Shown one piece after another: positions 34,413 through 42,359 of a DNA stretch of 64,000 bases. The notes below the pieces were generated by a model. The model was given only the letters and a program-made list of their open reading frames with translations, had not been told where the DNA came from and searched no databases. This DNA comes from Chitinophaga sp. (GTDB lineage Bacteria > Bacteroidota > Bacteroidia > Chitinophagales > Chitinophagaceae). The stretch is from NCBI RefSeq assembly GCF_019236475.1, contig NZ_JAFAIX010000012.1, forward strand, positions 868,001 to 932,000, read 5' to 3'. The translations under genes were made by a program, and so were the position numbers. How positions within the stretch are numbered: position 1 is the stretch's first letter; each line of letters starts with the position of its first letter.

Positions 34413-34847
34413 TTATTTGCAAGATTTACAAACCCCGCTTACAACCACTTCCACATTATTAGCGGCAAAGCCTTTAGGCAACTGAATTTCCGGAATATTG
34501 GTGTCATCCAGGCAGATCGTGTTACCACAAGCCTCACATTTAAAATGGACGTGATGATCGTGGTGATGATGTTCCGTACATTCTGATTTACATACCGCAT
34601 ATCTTACGGATGTATCTGTAGTAGGGATTCTATGGATGATACCTTTATCCAGGAATGTTTGCAGGGTCCGATAAACGGTAACCCGGTCAAACGATTTGCC
34701 TGCCAGCTTCTCAAAATCACTATGTTCAAGGGCGCCATTACTCTTCATGAACAGCTCCAGGATTTTAGTCCTTGTTTCTGTCACACTCAGCTTGCTATCT
34801 TTCAGTAAGGCAGCGATCCGTTCTGTTATTTGTTGCTTGTTGCCCAT
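34413..34847 (-). CDS. Fur-family metal-dependent repressor, probably Zur
   Basis: This 144-residue protein has the Fur winged helix (TETRTKILELFMKSNGALEHSDFEKLAG... FDRVTVYRTLQTFLDKGIIHRI), the His-rich hinge and metal-site segment TEHHHHDHHVHFKCEACGNTICL, and structural zinc cysteines Cys104/Cys107 (CEAC) and Cys140/Cys143 (CKSC). The family includes Fur, PerR and Zur. I favour Zur because a COG0523 GTPase, a MerC-like protein and a TonB receptor lie across the divergent region, and a GCAAC-n-GTTGC operator sits in the merC promoter. It lies 12 nt after the SCO gene on the same strand, so both are probably one transcript. Confidence 0.9.
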   Translation of the reverse strand: MGNKQQITERIAALLKDSKLSVTETRTKILELFMKSNGALEHSDFEKLAGKSFDRVTVYRTLQTFLDKGIIHRIPTTDTSVRYAVCKSECTEHHHHDHHVHFKCEACGNTICLDDTNIPEIQLPKGFAANNVEVVVSGVCKSCK

Positions 34848-34859
34848 GATTAAAAATCT

Positions 34860-35486
34860 TTATTCTCCCATTAATCGGTCAATGTCTGCAATGAGCTTGT
34901 AAACATCTTTCTCTTTGGTACCTTCATACAGACCTCTGATTTGTCCTTGTTTATCCACCAGGGCAAACCACTGGGTATGTACAAAGTCTTCGTCGCCACT
35001 AGGAGTGCCGTCATCTACCAGGTAGCCCTGACGCGCCAGGCGATATAAATCTTTCTTATCTCCTGTCAGAAACCACCAGTTTTTATCATCTGCACCATGT
35101 TTGGCGGCATAGGCTTTCAATACAGGCACGCTGTCGTGCTCCGGATCTACGGTATGCGACAGAATGAGAAAATTCGGATTATCCTTGTATTTCGCGTATA
35201 CCTTTTCCATGTTGGCATTCATTTTTGGGCAGATACCGGTACAAGTAGTGAAAAAGTATTCCGATACATAAATTTTTCCTTTAACATCTTCCTGGGTTCT
35301 CGTTTTCCCCGTCTGATCCGTAAAAGAAAAGCCTGGAACAGTATGACCGGGAGCGCCCAAAATAGGCAGTTTTTCCACTCCTAAGAATGTACCTCTCTCC
35401 CCTTTAATCACATATCCGGCATATCCTAGAAATGCCACACTCAATACCACAAAGAATATTATAAGTCCTTTTGTTTTACCTGACAT
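34860..35486 (-). CDS. SCO1/SenC-family copper chaperone
   Basis: This 208-residue protein has an N-terminal membrane anchor (GLIIFFVVLSVAFLGYAGYVI) and a thioredoxin-like domain with the copper-binding CxxxC in YFFTTCTGICPKMN and the conserved histidine in EDFVHTQWFALVD. SCO proteins deliver copper to the CuA site of cytochrome oxidase or act as thiol reductases, outside the cytoplasmic membrane. A second SCO gene lies in the cox operon at 56741. This copy is co-oriented with the Fur-type gene 12 nt downstream, so its expression may be tied to metal status. It has its own -7 box upstream. Confidence 0.93.
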   Translation of the reverse strand: MSGKTKGLIIFFVVLSVAFLGYAGYVIKGERGTFLGVEKLPILGAPGHTVPGFSFTDQTGKTRTQEDVKGKIYVSEYFFTTCTGICPKMNANMEKVYAKYKDNPNFLILSHTVDPEHDSVPVLKAYAAKHGADDKNWWFLTGDKKDLYRLARQGYLVDDGTPSGDEDFVHTQWFALVDKQGQIRGLYEGTKEKDVYKLIADIDRLMGE

Positions 35487-35517
35487 AGCCGTTACTTCTA
35501 AAGTTTAGTTCAATATG

Positions 35518-35525
35518 CAAAGGTA
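35518..35525 (-). promoter_or_regulatory. -7 promoter element of the SCO-fur operon
   Basis: On the minus strand TACCTTTG matches TAnnTTTG, 31 nt upstream of the SCO start. A -33 TTTG is not evident. Confidence 0.55.
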
Positions 35526-35602
35526 GCACATAGTTGAGAGATGCCCAGCACCTCTTACCATCTACCCCCCTTTTTAACAAAATCTGAAAAAAAATATCCC
35601 AT

Positions 35603-35627
35603 AATTTTGCAACGTTGTTGCAAAATT
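35603..35627. promoter_or_regulatory. Zur-like operator overlapping the merC promoter
   Basis: Perfect 11-bp arms AATTTTGCAAC and GTTGCAAAATT are separated by GTT. The core GCAAC-n3-GTTGC resembles Zur boxes described in Bacteroidota, as I recall them. The site overlaps the -33 TTTG (35606-35609) of the plus-strand promoter, so a bound repressor would block it. It is also about 80 bp upstream of the SCO-fur -7 box. Confidence 0.75.
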
Positions 35628-35638
35628 ACATAGTTTTG
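35606..35638 (+). promoter_or_regulatory. promoter of the merC-like/COG0523 operon
   Basis: The -33 TTTG (35606-35609) and the -7 TAGTTTTG (35631-35638) are 21 bp apart, which fits the Bacteroidota consensus. The start codon of the merC-like gene is 21 nt after the -7 box. Confidence 0.75.
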
Positions 35639-35658
35639 TCCGGCTGAAATAATTAAAT

Positions 35659-36072
35659 ATGCTGGAACGATTGATATCCAGGCTCAACCTGGATGCCCTG
35701 GGCATAGGAGCTTCGCTGCTGTGTGCGGTACATTGTGCCCTCCTGCCGCTATTGATAACGGTTATTCCCCTGCTGGGAACCAGTTTGACGGGCCATGGCC
35801 TGGGAGAATACATGCTGCTGGGAACTTCCTTTGTAATTGGATGTATTGCCCTGGGCAGAGGGTATTATTATCGTCACCGGCACTTATTACCATTGGTGCT
35901 ATTTTCCTTGGGCTTTGCACTCCTCATGGCCGGGCATTTTATACCCGCTATACACGACTGGGAGCTGCTGATCATCGCCATAGGGGCGATGGCTATTATT
36001 GCTGCGCATTGGCTGAATATCCGCCATTGTAGGAATTGTACTGTGCATAAACCTTCCAATACCGCCAACTAA
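35659..36072 (+). CDS. MerC-domain membrane protein
   Basis: This 137-residue protein has about four membrane helices. The first holds the MerC hallmark LLCAVHCALLPLL with Cys22, His25 and Cys26; the tail ends RHCRNCTVHKPSNTAN with another Cys pair. MerC proteins were described as mercury importers, but Bacteroidota members often sit in zinc-regulated loci. Here the gene follows a Zur-like operator and lies 12 nt before a COG0523 GTPase gene, so a zinc or other metal transport or chaperone role is more likely than mercury resistance; no merA, merP or merR is nearby. That reassignment is inference. Confidence 0.88.
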   Translation: MLERLISRLNLDALGIGASLLCAVHCALLPLLITVIPLLGTSLTGHGLGEYMLLGTSFVIGCIALGRGYYYRHRHLLPLVLFSLGFALLMAGHFIPAIHDWELLIIAIGAMAIIAAHWLNIRHCRNCTVHKPSNTAN

Positions 36073-36084
36073 AAAGTCTTACAT

Positions 36085-37266
36085 ATGAAAAAGTTACCAG
36101 TAACGGTGCTGAGTGGATTTCTCGGCGCAGGGAAAACTACTGTCCTTAACCATGTGCTGCATAACCGCGAAAACCTACGTGTGGCGGTCATCGTCAACGA
36201 TATGAGCGAAGTCAATATCGATGCACAATTAGTGAAAAATGAACAGGTACTTCATAAAACGGAGGAGAAGTTAGTGGAGCTCAGCAACGGTTGTATCTGT
36301 TGCACCCTGCGCGAAGATCTACTTAAAGAAGTAGAGAAACTCGCGGCGGAAAACCGGTTCGATTACCTGCTGATAGAATCTACCGGCATTTCTGAACCCA
36401 TTCCGGTGGCACAAACTTTCTGTTACCAGGATGAAGCCAATGGTATTGACTTGAGTGCAATCAGTCAGTTAGATACCATGGTGACAGTGGTAGATGCCAG
36501 ACATTTCCTGAAAGATTACAATAGCACGGAATTGTTGATGGATAAGGGTTTGACAGGGGAAGACGACATGCGCACTATCGTCAATTTGCTCACTGATCAG
36601 GTGGAATGTGCAGATGTTATTCTGTTGAATAAATGTGACCTCGTTGAAAAAGGGCAGTTAGGAGTCCTGAAATCAATGCTGCGCAAGCTGAATAGCAATG
36701 CAAAAATTATAGAAACAGTGTTCGGAAAGGTTCCATTGAAAGAAATTCTCCACACTGGACTTTTTGATTTTGAGACCACCTCCCAAAGTGCCGGCTGGCA
36801 GGCAGAACTGGAATCAGAGCATGTGCCGGAAACAGAAGAATACGGCATTTCTTCATTTGTTTTTCGGAGTCGCCTCCCCTTTCACCCAGAACGTTTTTGG
36901 AATTATATCAATGAAGAATGGCCAGGAAACGTCATTCGGAGTAAAGGACTTTTCTGGCTGGCATCCCGCCCAGAAGTGGCGGTGAACTGGAGTCAGGCCG
37001 GAGGCGCTGTACGCGCGGAAAAAGCAGGTTACTGGTGGTGTGCTATTCCCAGGAATCGTTGGCAAGTAGATCAGGAAACGGTGGATATGATCACAACTCG
37101 ATGGGATGACCGCTTCGCTGATAGATATAATGAATTGGTCATCATTGGTCAGTTTTTAGACGAGAAGAAAATTGTTTCGGAGCTAAATAACTGTCTCTGT
37201 AATGAGCGGGAAGTGGCGCTGTACCTACAGGGATCGACTTTTAAAGATCCTTTTTTGTTCGATTGA
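36085..37266 (+). CDS. COG0523 (CobW/ZNG1-like) GTPase metallochaperone
   Basis: This 393-residue G3E-family GTPase has the P-loop SGFLGAGKTTVLNHVL (residues 10-25), the metal-binding CxCC motif at Cys70-Ile-Cys72-Cys73 in LSNGCICCTLREDL, the ESTGISEP switch and NKCDLVEKG for guanine specificity. The C-terminal CobW-C domain follows (YGISSFVFRSRLPFHPERFWNYI). Under zinc limitation such proteins insert zinc into client enzymes. It lies 12 nt after the merC-like gene, in a transcript predicted to be controlled by the Zur-like operator. The TonB receptor gene follows 134 nt later. The cobalamin-specific CobW role is unlikely because no cobalamin genes are near. Confidence 0.92.
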   Translation: MKKLPVTVLSGFLGAGKTTVLNHVLHNRENLRVAVIVNDMSEVNIDAQLVKNEQVLHKTEEKLVELSNGCICCTLREDLLKEVEKLAAENRFDYLLIESTGISEPIPVAQTFCYQDEANGIDLSAISQLDTMVTVVDARHFLKDYNSTELLMDKGLTGEDDMRTIVNLLTDQVECADVILLNKCDLVEKGQLGVLKSMLRKLNSNAKIIETVFGKVPLKEILHTGLFDFETTSQSAGWQAELESEHVPETEEYGISSFVFRSRLPFHPERFWNYINEEWPGNVIRSKGLFWLASRPEVAVNWSQAGGAVRAEKAGYWWCAIPRNRWQVDQETVDMITTRWDDRFADRYNELVIIGQFLDEKKIVSELNNCLCNEREVALYLQGSTFKDPFLFD

Positions 37267-37288
37267 TTTAGGTTGGTCTAAAAAATAA

Positions 37289-37321
37289 TTGAAGCAAATT
37301 TAAATCTGTAATATAGTTTTG
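37289..37321 (+). promoter_or_regulatory. possible promoter of the TonB receptor gene
   Basis: TTG at 37289-37291 and TAGTTTTG at 37314-37321 are 22 bp apart, close to the Bacteroidota consensus. No Zur-like inverted repeat is visible here, so the receptor may be controlled mainly by readthrough from the upstream genes. Confidence 0.5.
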
Positions 37322-37400
37322 TGAAAAATTAGCTTCGGAAGTCTAAACATTTGTTACTATCCAATACCCTGTTTTCAAACATGAATAATATGATCTGAAG

Positions 37401-39857
37401 ATGAAACGATTTTTTACTGTTCTGTATTTACAATGTATGGCTTTAGTCGCCTGGAGCCAACAATCGACAATTAAAGGAAAAGTTACCGCCGATGGTAAAC
37501 CCTTACAATTCGCTACTGTGGCTATTCCTGCACTACATATCGGTACAGTGACGGATGCGGCAGGAAGTTTTGCCCTGGTAGTGAAACCAGGAACGCATGA
37601 AATAACGATTTCTATGATGGGCTACCAGAGCCGATCTATGAAACATACCATTAAGGAGTCTGTACATACGCTGGGGGAAATTGCCCTGGCAGAAGACTTG
37701 TCTAAATTAAATGAAATAGTGGTAACGGGCGTTTCTAGGAATACGGCGGTACGCCGAAATCCTGTACCCATAGCGGTTTTGGGCCGTAAGGAAATGAATA
37801 TGCAGGTAAGTAGCAACCTGGTAGATGCCATTGTGAAAGGTGTTCCGGGCATCAGCGCGGTGACTACCGGACCTAATATTTCCAAACCCTTTATTCGCGG
37901 ACTGGGTTACAATCGTGTACTCACCTTGTTCGATGGCCTTCGCCAAGAAGGACAACAATGGGGCGATGAACACGGCATCGAAATAGATCAGTATGGCGTA
38001 TCCCGCGCAGAGGTGGTGAAAGGCCCTGCAAGTCTTACCTATGGCTCCGATGCACTCGCTGGCGTTATTAATATCATCCCCGATATTCCTACAGGTCCGC
38101 AGGGAAAATTGAAAGGAAATTTCCTCACGGATTACCAAACGAATAACGGGTTAATTGGTAGTTCACTGGGATTGAGTTTAACGCAAAACGATTGGAAATA
38201 CGCCTTGCGCGGCTCTATGCGTACTGCGCATAATTACCGCAATCCGGTAGACGGATATGTATACGGTACTGCATTTCGGGAATACAATCTCTCTGGTCTC
38301 GCTCATCTGAATAAAAAATGGGGATCTGCACAGTTTGGGGCTACCTTATACGATAACACACAGGAAATTCCCGACGGTAGTCGCGATTCCCTCACGCGGA
38401 AATTTACCCGCCAGGTATTAGAAGGCGATGAAGATGATATCCGTGATCGGCCTATCGTACCCGTGTCGGCCCTAAAAACTTATACGATTAATCCACTTCA
38501 TCAGCATATTCAGCATTACAGGCTGTACAACAGAAGCATGCTGCATTTGGGTGGCGGTGAACTGACCGGTACTATTGGCTTTCAACAAAGTATAAGAAGA
38601 GAATATAACCATCCTATTTATCCCTCACAGCCAGGGCTATACGTAGTTTTGAATACCTTAAACTATGACCTGCGTTATAATCTGCCTGCATTGGCTGGAA
38701 TCGAAACCGCTGTTGGTGTTAACGGAATGTACCAGGTGAATAAAAGCAAGGATGCTACTGCTTTCCCAATCCCCGACTACAAACTGTTTGACATCGGTGG
38801 ATTCTTTTTTGCCCGGAAATCGTTCGGAAAACTGGATTTATCTGGAGGACTGCGTTATGATACGCGACATATCCGTTGGAATGATTTCTATGTGGCCACC
38901 AATACGCATACCGGGATGGATTATCACGCCCTGGATACAACTGGTGCCAATCTCCAGTTTCCGGCGTTCCGTCACAATTATACAGGCGTTTCCGGAAGTC
39001 TTGGGCTGACTTATAATATCAGTGAACGGGTGCTGCTGAAAGGGAATGTCGCCAGAGGCTACCGTGCGCCGAATATTACTGAAATTGGCTCCAATGGCTT
39101 AGATCCGGGAGCGCATATCGTTTACCTGGGCAACAGGAGTTTCAAACCTGAATTCAGTTTGCAGGAAGATGTAGGATTCCTAGCGTATCTGCCGGATATG
39201 GATATCAGCGTAGAATTATTCAACAATAATATCCAGAATTATATCTATCAGGCAAGGCTATACGATGAATCAGGCAATCCGGTCGTAATTGTGCCTGGGA
39301 ACGTTACCTATAGTTATCAACAGTCAAAGGCCCGCTTGTATGGCGCAGAAGCTTCGTTGAACCTGCATCCCCGTAGGTGGTCATGGTTTAATTGGAATAA
39401 CAGTATCGCCTATACGGAAGGTCTGAATAAGAATAATGCATTGATAGACAGATATGGGGAGACGGCCCGTTATCTACCTTTTATACCGCCCATGCATATA
39501 CGTTCTGATATCAAGCTGAGCGCAACGGGTACCTGGAAATGTTTCAGTAAGTCCTTCGTTCGGGGCGGTGTGGATATTTATGCGGCACAATCGCACTTCT
39601 ATGGTGTGGATGATACCGAAACCTATACGGCCGGTTATACGCTGGTGAATGCTGGCGCGGGTACCACCATTGTTAACAAGCGCTCCAAGCCTTTGTTTGA
39701 GCTTTTGGTACAGGCAGATAACCTGTTCGACAAAGCGTACCAGGCTAGTATGAATCGATTGAAGTACTTTGAGTATTACAGTGCATCACCCAACGGACGT
39801 TTGGGGATCTACAATATGGGGAGGAATGTGAGTATGAAAGTGATTGTACCTTTTTAA
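37401..39857 (+). CDS. TonB-dependent outer-membrane receptor
   Basis: This 818-residue protein has a signal peptide (MKRFFTVLYLQCMALVAWSQQ), an N-terminal carboxypeptidase-regulatory-like domain (STIKGKVTADGKPLQFATVAIPALHIGTVTDAAGSFALVV), a plug with DLSKLNEIVVTGVSRNTAVRRNPVPIAVL and SRAEVVKGPASLTYGSDALAGVINIIP, and a 22-strand-type barrel ending NMGRNVSMKVIVPF. It uses TonB energy to import a ligand across the outer membrane. Its position after Zur-linked genes points to zinc or a zinc complex, but a copper or siderophore ligand is not excluded. No SusD-like partner is adjacent, so a glycan substrate is less likely. Its stop directly abuts the stop of the convergent barrel gene. Confidence 0.93.
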   Translation: MKRFFTVLYLQCMALVAWSQQSTIKGKVTADGKPLQFATVAIPALHIGTVTDAAGSFALVVKPGTHEITISMMGYQSRSMKHTIKESVHTLGEIALAEDLSKLNEIVVTGVSRNTAVRRNPVPIAVLGRKEMNMQVSSNLVDAIVKGVPGISAVTTGPNISKPFIRGLGYNRVLTLFDGLRQEGQQWGDEHGIEIDQYGVSRAEVVKGPASLTYGSDALAGVINIIPDIPTGPQGKLKGNFLTDYQTNNGLIGSSLGLSLTQNDWKYALRGSMRTAHNYRNPVDGYVYGTAFREYNLSGLAHLNKKWGSAQFGATLYDNTQEIPDGSRDSLTRKFTRQVLEGDEDDIRDRPIVPVSALKTYTINPLHQHIQHYRLYNRSMLHLGGGELTGTIGFQQSIRREYNHPIYPSQPGLYVVLNTLNYDLRYNLPALAGIETAVGVNGMYQVNKSKDATAFPIPDYKLFDIGGFFFARKSFGKLDLSGGLRYDTRHIRWNDFYVATNTHTGMDYHALDTTGANLQFPAFRHNYTGVSGSLGLTYNISERVLLKGNVARGYRAPNITEIGSNGLDPGAHIVYLGNRSFKPEFSLQEDVGFLAYLPDMDISVELFNNNIQNYIYQARLYDESGNPVVIVPGNVTYSYQQSKARLYGAEASLNLHPRRWSWFNWNNSIAYTEGLNKNNALIDRYGETARYLPFIPPMHIRSDIKLSATGTWKCFSKSFVRGGVDIYAAQSHFYGVDDTETYTAGYTLVNAGAGTTIVNKRSKPLFELLVQADNLFDKAYQASMNRLKYFEYYSASPNGRLGIYNMGRNVSMKVIVPF

Positions 39858-40520
39858 TCAGAGATTGAACCCTATCTTTATACCCAGTTGTAGGCTTGGG
39901 AGTATGCTAACCAGGTGTCCATCATTTTCGTTGATGGTGTTATTATCTCCTTGATGGAAAGTAACATATTGGTATACTTTTCCGCGTATTCCCAGGCCTA
40001 CGAAGGGATCCAGAATGAGTTTATCCTTGCGGAACTGTCGCCCCAACAGTATTTGCAATGCGTACACCTCTTTATGGCCTGTATTGGTAAACTGCACATT
40101 ATTAAATGTAACATCTTCATGTGGATAGAAGACCTTCTTAAAGAGCAGTACAGGTTCGAAATAAGTGCCTGTGGCGCTGCTGCTCACCTCCCGGCCAAAT
40201 GGATAGAAGCGGATTCCTGCTCTAAATCCGAGGCCCCTTCCGTCTACAAACTGTTCTGTGCTGATATCTGGTTTTTTCTGTCCGAAGTCGATTTTCTTGG
40301 CCAGTAAGTAGTCTGGGTAATCTGTATATATACCGCTAATACCCAGTTCAATGCTGATTTTCTCAGAGATTTCCTGCTCCAAATACACATCCAGCTCATT
40401 GATGAGTGTAGCTGGGTTTACCTTGATATAGGTATTTCTATGAAAGGATTTTTGATCCTGGGCATAGGAAACAGCCATGCAGCACAACATCAGCCAGGAT
40501 ATCAGCAGGGTCTTTTTCAT
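39858..40520 (-). CDS. outer-membrane beta-barrel protein of unknown function
   Basis: This 220-residue protein has a signal peptide (MKKTLLISWLMLCCMAVSYAQ), then KSFHRNTYIKVNPATLINELDVYLEQEISEKISIELGISG and further amphipathic strands (LGFRAGIRFYPFGREV, LQILLGRQFRKDKLILDPFVGLGIRGKVY), ending SLQLGIKIGFNL, typical of a small DUF3575-like outer-membrane barrel. No function is known. It converges on the TonB receptor gene with zero bases between stops and lies 40 nt after purN on the same strand. Whether it is co-expressed with purN is unclear. Confidence 0.8.
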   Translation of the reverse strand: MKKTLLISWLMLCCMAVSYAQDQKSFHRNTYIKVNPATLINELDVYLEQEISEKISIELGISGIYTDYPDYLLAKKIDFGQKKPDISTEQFVDGRGLGFRAGIRFYPFGREVSSSATGTYFEPVLLFKKVFYPHEDVTFNNVQFTNTGHKEVYALQILLGRQFRKDKLILDPFVGLGIRGKVYQYVTFHQGDNNTINENDGHLVSILPSLQLGIKIGFNL

Positions 40521-40560
40521 AAACAGTTGAAGGGTTAGAGAGGAAGTGTTTCGCTTCCTT

Positions 40561-41127
40561 TTATTTTTTCAATAATCGTTCCACAATTACCGGGAACCAT
40601 TGATGTTCTAGCACCTGTATCTTTTTAGCTAAGGTTTCCGGAGTGTCTTCTGGAGTGATGAGGCAACGTTCCTGTAGGATCGGTGCGCCGTCGTCATATT
40701 TCTCGTTCACATAGTGGATGGTGATACCGCTTTCTGTTTCTTTGGCGGCGATCACTGCTTCATGTACAAAGTGGCCGTACATGCCTTTTCCACCATATTT
40801 CGGAAGAAGAGCCGGATGAATGTTGATAATCTTGTCGGGGAATGCCAGGACGAGGTTCGCAGGGATTTTCCAGAGGAAACCCGCCAGCACGATCAGGTCA
40901 ATGTTATTTTCCCTGAGCAGATTCACGTAGGCATCGCCACGAAAGAATTCTTCTTTATCGATCAAAACAGAGGGGATTCCTTCTTTCTCCGCAATCTGGA
41001 GCACGCCGGCGCCAGGCTTATTACAAACGATCAAGGTTACTTTCCCATCTGAAGAGTTGCGCAGGTGGTCTATAATTTTTTGTGCGTTACTACCTGCACC
41101 TGAAGCGAATATGGCGATATTTTTCAA
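40561..41127 (-). CDS. purN: phosphoribosylglycinamide formyltransferase
   Basis: This 188-residue enzyme uses 10-formyl-tetrahydrofolate to formylate GAR in purine synthesis. The phosphate loop ASGAGSNAQKIID is at the N-terminus. The catalytic Asn/His lie in IINIHPALLPKYGGKGMYG, and the catalytic Asp region in GITIHYVNEKYDDGAPI. The length is typical. It lies 35 nt downstream of the NlpE-like lipoprotein gene on the same strand. A small hairpin follows between purN and the barrel gene (AGGAAGC / CTTCCT) without a T-tract. It is cytoplasmic. Confidence 0.96.
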   Translation of the reverse strand: MKNIAIFASGAGSNAQKIIDHLRNSSDGKVTLIVCNKPGAGVLQIAEKEGIPSVLIDKEEFFRGDAYVNLLRENNIDLIVLAGFLWKIPANLVLAFPDKIINIHPALLPKYGGKGMYGHFVHEAVIAAKETESGITIHYVNEKYDDGAPILQERCLITPEDTPETLAKKIQVLEHQWFPVIVERLLKK

Positions 41128-41161
41128 TGTCTGCTGTATTTGAAATCAGGTGCAAAAGTAC

Positions 41162-41908
41162 CTATTTAATAAACTCGCCGCAACCGGAATATGTTTTATC
41201 TCCTACCTGTAGTTGTACAGTATTGGGCCGCATATATCCGCTCATATCATCGGCACAGGTGGTGCTACGAATGGTTACGGTGATTTCTTTTGTTTTATAG
41301 ATTTTAAGTGTATCCAGGTTGGTAGTGGGGTTCGGGAGACTCGTGCTAATGCTGTCACCAGCCTTCAGTTTAAATAGGATTTTCTTTTTATCGATGTCGA
41401 GTGTCCAGAAAGGCTCATTGCCGGAGGCAAAGAAATTGATGCCGGAGGCTTTTTTGCCGGAGAGGAGTACGCGTCTGTCGCCGCCTTCTACAGGTTTCAG
41501 TTCATAATTGGAGGCGAGGACCCCTTCAATGCGTTTGCCGGATCTGTCGAGCAGAATGAGTTTCCCTTCCGCGGCGAGGAAGGAAGAACTGTCATTTTTT
41601 CTTTCCAGCATGACAATTGAGTCGTTAATAGCCCTCCAGGTGCCTGTTTCCACCGTGGCGATATTATTTCCCCTGCCTTGATAGGAGACGAGGTCTTGGT
41701 AGGTATGATCGTCGTAAAGAGAAATCTGGTAATCTTTCCCTGGGCAGTCCGCACATGGTAAGGTACCTTGGTAGGTACCGGTGATGTGCGTAACAGAAAC
41801 GGAAAGGGTATTATGGGTATGCAGGGAATCCTGCGTTTGATGGGCGGATTGGTTATTGCAGGCTGCCAGGCCGGTCAAAAGGGCGAAGAACAGTACTTTT
41901 CTGAGCAT
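41162..41908 (-). CDS. NlpE-like envelope-stress lipoprotein with second C-terminal domain
   Basis: The protein starts MLRKVLFFALLTGLAACNNQ with a clear lipobox. The first domain (about 40-140) has the NlpE pattern ITGTYQGTLPCADCPGKDYQISLYDDHTYQDLVSYQGR with its CxxC. The second (about 150-248) reads FFASGNEPFWTLDIDKKKILFKLKAGDSI ... TIRSTTCADDMSGYMRPNTVQLQVGDKTYSGCGEFIK, a COG3650-type domain. NlpE senses surface contact and copper stress in E. coli; no Cpx-like system is adjacent here. The frame opens at 41938, but ATG 41908 puts the signal peptide at the N-terminus, so I prefer it. It is anchored in the outer membrane or periplasm. Confidence 0.88.
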   Translation of the reverse strand: MLRKVLFFALLTGLAACNNQSAHQTQDSLHTHNTLSVSVTHITGTYQGTLPCADCPGKDYQISLYDDHTYQDLVSYQGRGNNIATVETGTWRAINDSIVMLERKNDSSSFLAAEGKLILLDRSGKRIEGVLASNYELKPVEGGDRRVLLSGKKASGINFFASGNEPFWTLDIDKKKILFKLKAGDSISTSLPNPTTNLDTLKIYKTKEITVTIRSTTCADDMSGYMRPNTVQLQVGDKTYSGCGEFIK

Positions 41909-42359
41909 GGGTAGTTTTTTAAGGGTGTTACTGAACATTATGGTCAGATGGCAGGTTATTAAAAGTAAATTTACGGTACCTGACCGAAAAATAGACGGCG
42001 TAGCATATATATAATATTATATAGTTGGTCAGGATATAGGGGCTTGTTATAGAAATCCAATCACCATATATTATAGTTATAACAGCCTGAAACCTCATGC
42101 CATATTACGTATGAGTGGGGTAGAATGTAGAGAGAAGAATCCCCTTAATATAATATCAGATGTGCCTTAACAGGAGTAGCGAGTAGGGAAAAATAGCCAG
42201 CAGTAAGACTTTAATAATTACGTTAGCTCGGAAAATAGGGAAAAATTGGGATTATTTACGGTAATAAATTTTTTTAATTGTTGGTAAATTGTCAACATTC
42301 TGTCTTATTTTTGCGAGCACTTTTAAGAAACTTTAGGTCAAATCTAAACTATATAGGCT
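41909..42359. other. AT-rich divergent region upstream of the act operon
   Basis: This 451-bp region holds an imperfect long inverted pair CCTGACC (41979-41985) / GGTCAGG (42027-42033) around an AT palindrome (ATATATAATATTATAT) and the act operon promoter near its right end. No ORF is supported. Regulation of this respiratory operon would act here. Confidence 0.5.
42281..42313 (+). promoter_or_regulatory. promoter of the act-cox operon
   Basis: TTG at 42281-42283 and TATTTTTG at 42306-42313 match the -33/-7 pattern with a 22-bp gap. The act operon starts 47 nt after the -7 box. Confidence 0.55.

Noticed and set aside
35659..36072. Mercury resistance operon
   Set aside because: A MerC-like protein is present, but there is no merA, merP, merT or merR, and the context is Zur-like.
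37267..37400. Second Zur operator upstream of the TonB receptor
   Set aside because: No inverted GCAAC/GTTGC pair is present, and the TTGAAGCAAATT string is too degenerate.
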